Positions 62,806 to 64,000 of a stretch of DNA of 64,000 nt are shown piece after piece (position 1 is the first letter of the stretch; the number at the start of each line of letters is the position of its first letter). The notes under the pieces are model-generated. The model searched no databases. It saw nothing but the letters and a program-made list of their open reading frames with translations, and was not told the origin of the DNA. The stretch comes from Pontimonas salivibrio. GTDB taxonomy: Bacteria; Actinomycetota; Actinomycetes; Actinomycetales; Microbacteriaceae. A program made the position numbers and the translations under genes. The stretch spans positions 1 through 64,000 of the forward strand of contig NZ_CP026923.1 of assembly GCF_002950575.1 (NCBI RefSeq), in the 5' to 3' direction.

Positions 62806-63963
62806 CTAAGCCCCCTTCTTCGGTGAGGCCAACGCCTCACGGGTGGGTTCGTGTCGAATCTCGCCCTCATGGGTGAGGCATGCTCCCGCGACGACTTCGT
62901 CTTCGAAGTCGGGCTGGATCGTGCCATCCACGTTCATCAGGGCAAGAAGGTTGGCGATGTTTTTCGCGTAAAGCCTGGAGGCGTCATAGGCCATCGCGGA
63001 GGGTACGTCTTTCATGCCCACCAGGGTGGCGTGACCTTTGCCGCCTTGGACTTTCACCGGGGTGTCCACACCGGCAACAGAGCCTTCGACGTTTCCGCCG
63101 GTTTCTGCTGCGAGGTCGATGAGTACTGATCCTGGTTTCATGTCAGCCATCATTTTTTTGGTAATCAGGCGGGGTGCCGGTCGGCCAGGAATGGCAGCCG
63201 TCGTGATAATCACGTCTGCTTGGGTGACATAGGGAGTGAGCAGCTCTTGCTGTCGCGCTTGGCGATCACTGGAGAGTTCTTTGGCGTAACCACCTTGGCC
63301 ATCGGCTTGGGCGTCCAAGTCCAGTTCGATGAACTGTCCACCCATCGAGCGCACCTCATCGGCGCTGGCAGCCCGGACGTCATACGCCTGAACTTTTGCG
63401 CCCAGGCGTTTCGCCGTGGCGATGGCTTGAAGGCCAGCCACTCCCGCTCCGAGTACCAACACGTTGGCCGGCGGCACCGTGCCGGCAGCGGTCATGTAGA
63501 GGGGGAAGAACCTGGGGAAGCGCATCGCTGCCTCCAACACGCAGCGATATCCGGCAACAAGGGCTTGTGAGGTGAGGGCGTCCATCGATTGGGCGCGGGA
63601 GATACGGGGCACTAATTCGAGCGCAAAAGACGTCACCTTCTTTTTAGCAAGTGCTTTCACGACGGGGCCCTCAGAGGCCGGTGAACCGAGGCCGACGGTG
63701 ATGGTTCCTGCCGGCAGCTTGTTCACCACAGTGGTCGACAGAGGACGTACGTGGGTGAGCACGTCGACTTTTTCGAGGTTGAGGGTGGCCACGATGCTGG
63801 CACCGGCGTCTTGGTAGTCCTTGTCGGGATACCCCGCCGCGACTCCTGCACCTTTGTGGACTTGGACTTTCAGCCCCATGTCGACGAGTTGTTTCACCGT
63901 CTCAGGGGTTTGTGCCACGCGGTTTTCACCGCTAATGGATTCGGTGGGAACACCGACAATCAT
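62806..63963 (-). CDS. pntAA: NAD(P) transhydrogenase alpha-1 subunit (NAD-binding part)
   Basis: 385 residues. MIVGVPTESISGENRVAQTP is the start, VLVLGAGVAGLQAIATAKRLGA the NAD site, YDVRAASADEVRSMGG and TTAAIPGRPAPRLI the alanine-dehydrogenase-like later blocks. ATG at 63963 with GGGAG upstream. First gene of the pnt operon. Confidence 0.95.
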   Translation of the reverse strand: MIVGVPTESISGENRVAQTPETVKQLVDMGLKVQVHKGAGVAAGYPDKDYQDAGASIVATLNLEKVDVLTHVRPLSTTVVNKLPAGTITVGLGSPASEGPVVKALAKKKVTSFALELVPRISRAQSMDALTSQALVAGYRCVLEAAMRFPRFFPLYMTAAGTVPPANVLVLGAGVAGLQAIATAKRLGAKVQAYDVRAASADEVRSMGGQFIELDLDAQADGQGGYAKELSSDRQARQQELLTPYVTQADVIITTAAIPGRPAPRLITKKMMADMKPGSVLIDLAAETGGNVEGSVAGVDTPVKVQGGKGHATLVGMKDVPSAMAYDASRLYAKNIANLLALMNVDGTIQPDFEDEVVAGACLTHEGEIRHEPTREALASPKKGA

Positions 63964-64000
63964 CTTGTTCTCCCAGCCTTCGCTAGCACCGCCTCAGTGC

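Overview
The window reads as chromosomal DNA of a compact, fairly GC-rich actinobacterium, most likely a small-genome member of the Microbacteriaceae. Pointers are the actinobacterial gene orders (tilS-hpt-ftsH-folE-folP-folB-folK-DUF3180-PH-PH-panC-lysS; phosphoglycerate mutase-thioredoxin-ccdA-resB-ccsB), HadA/HadB-type dehydratases beside murB, a CysN-CysC fusion, an archaeal-type AspRS, many GTG/TTG starts, and neighbouring genes that overlap by 1-4 bases. No read was searched against a database; all names rest on motif recognition and context.

Layout. 0.1-6 kb: menC (menaquinone) convergent with a cytochrome c maturation operon. 6.1-10.4 kb: a TauE/SafE exporter divergent from cysD-cysNC, which makes APS and PAPS; cysD carries an unexplained ~195-residue N-terminal extension. 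10.4-11.6 kb: a tiny gene for a 25-residue CxxC peptide with its own promoter, Shine-Dalgarno and terminator, followed by a kinase-fold protein that has lost its catalytic residues. 11.7-16.5 kb: hadA/hadB-like, murB, an aminotransferase, aspS. 16.6-25.7 kb: an accessory surface-glycan island with four glycosyltransferases, five intact sulfotransferases, one decayed sulfotransferase and an IS481-type remnant, ending at tRNA-Ser. The PAPS from cysD-cysNC is the donor these sulfotransferases would use, so the two regions together suggest sulfated surface glycans.

26-35.4 kb: radA, an AAA/DUF4143 ATPase behind three tandem 23-bp repeats, argA, clpC with a ClgR-like site, another glycosyltransferase, a pirin and a pair of tiny membrane proteins. 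35.4-50.8 kb: an acyltransferase, lysS, panC, two PH-domain proteins, the folate operon, ftsH, hpt, tilS and ppa. 50.9-55 kb: an M23 peptidase and a CapB/CapC pair related to poly-gamma-glutamate synthases, in which CapC looks internally duplicated. 55-57 kb: tRNA-Glu, -Asp and -Phe, then a ParDE toxin-antitoxin module and a HTH-nucleotidyltransferase behind a double palindrome. 57-64 kb: a carotenoid-type desaturase and UbiA prenyltransferase, a divergent LuxR regulator with an altered phospho-site, an SDR, and the three-gene proton-translocating transhydrogenase.

The most unusual patterns are (i) short tandem repeats that begin at or contain the stop codon of hadB, panC and hpt and replicate that stop in frame, (ii) the CxxC micro-peptide next to a pseudokinase, (iii) the cysD extension, and (iv) the ordered repeats in front of the DUF4143 ATPase and the nucleotidyltransferase.
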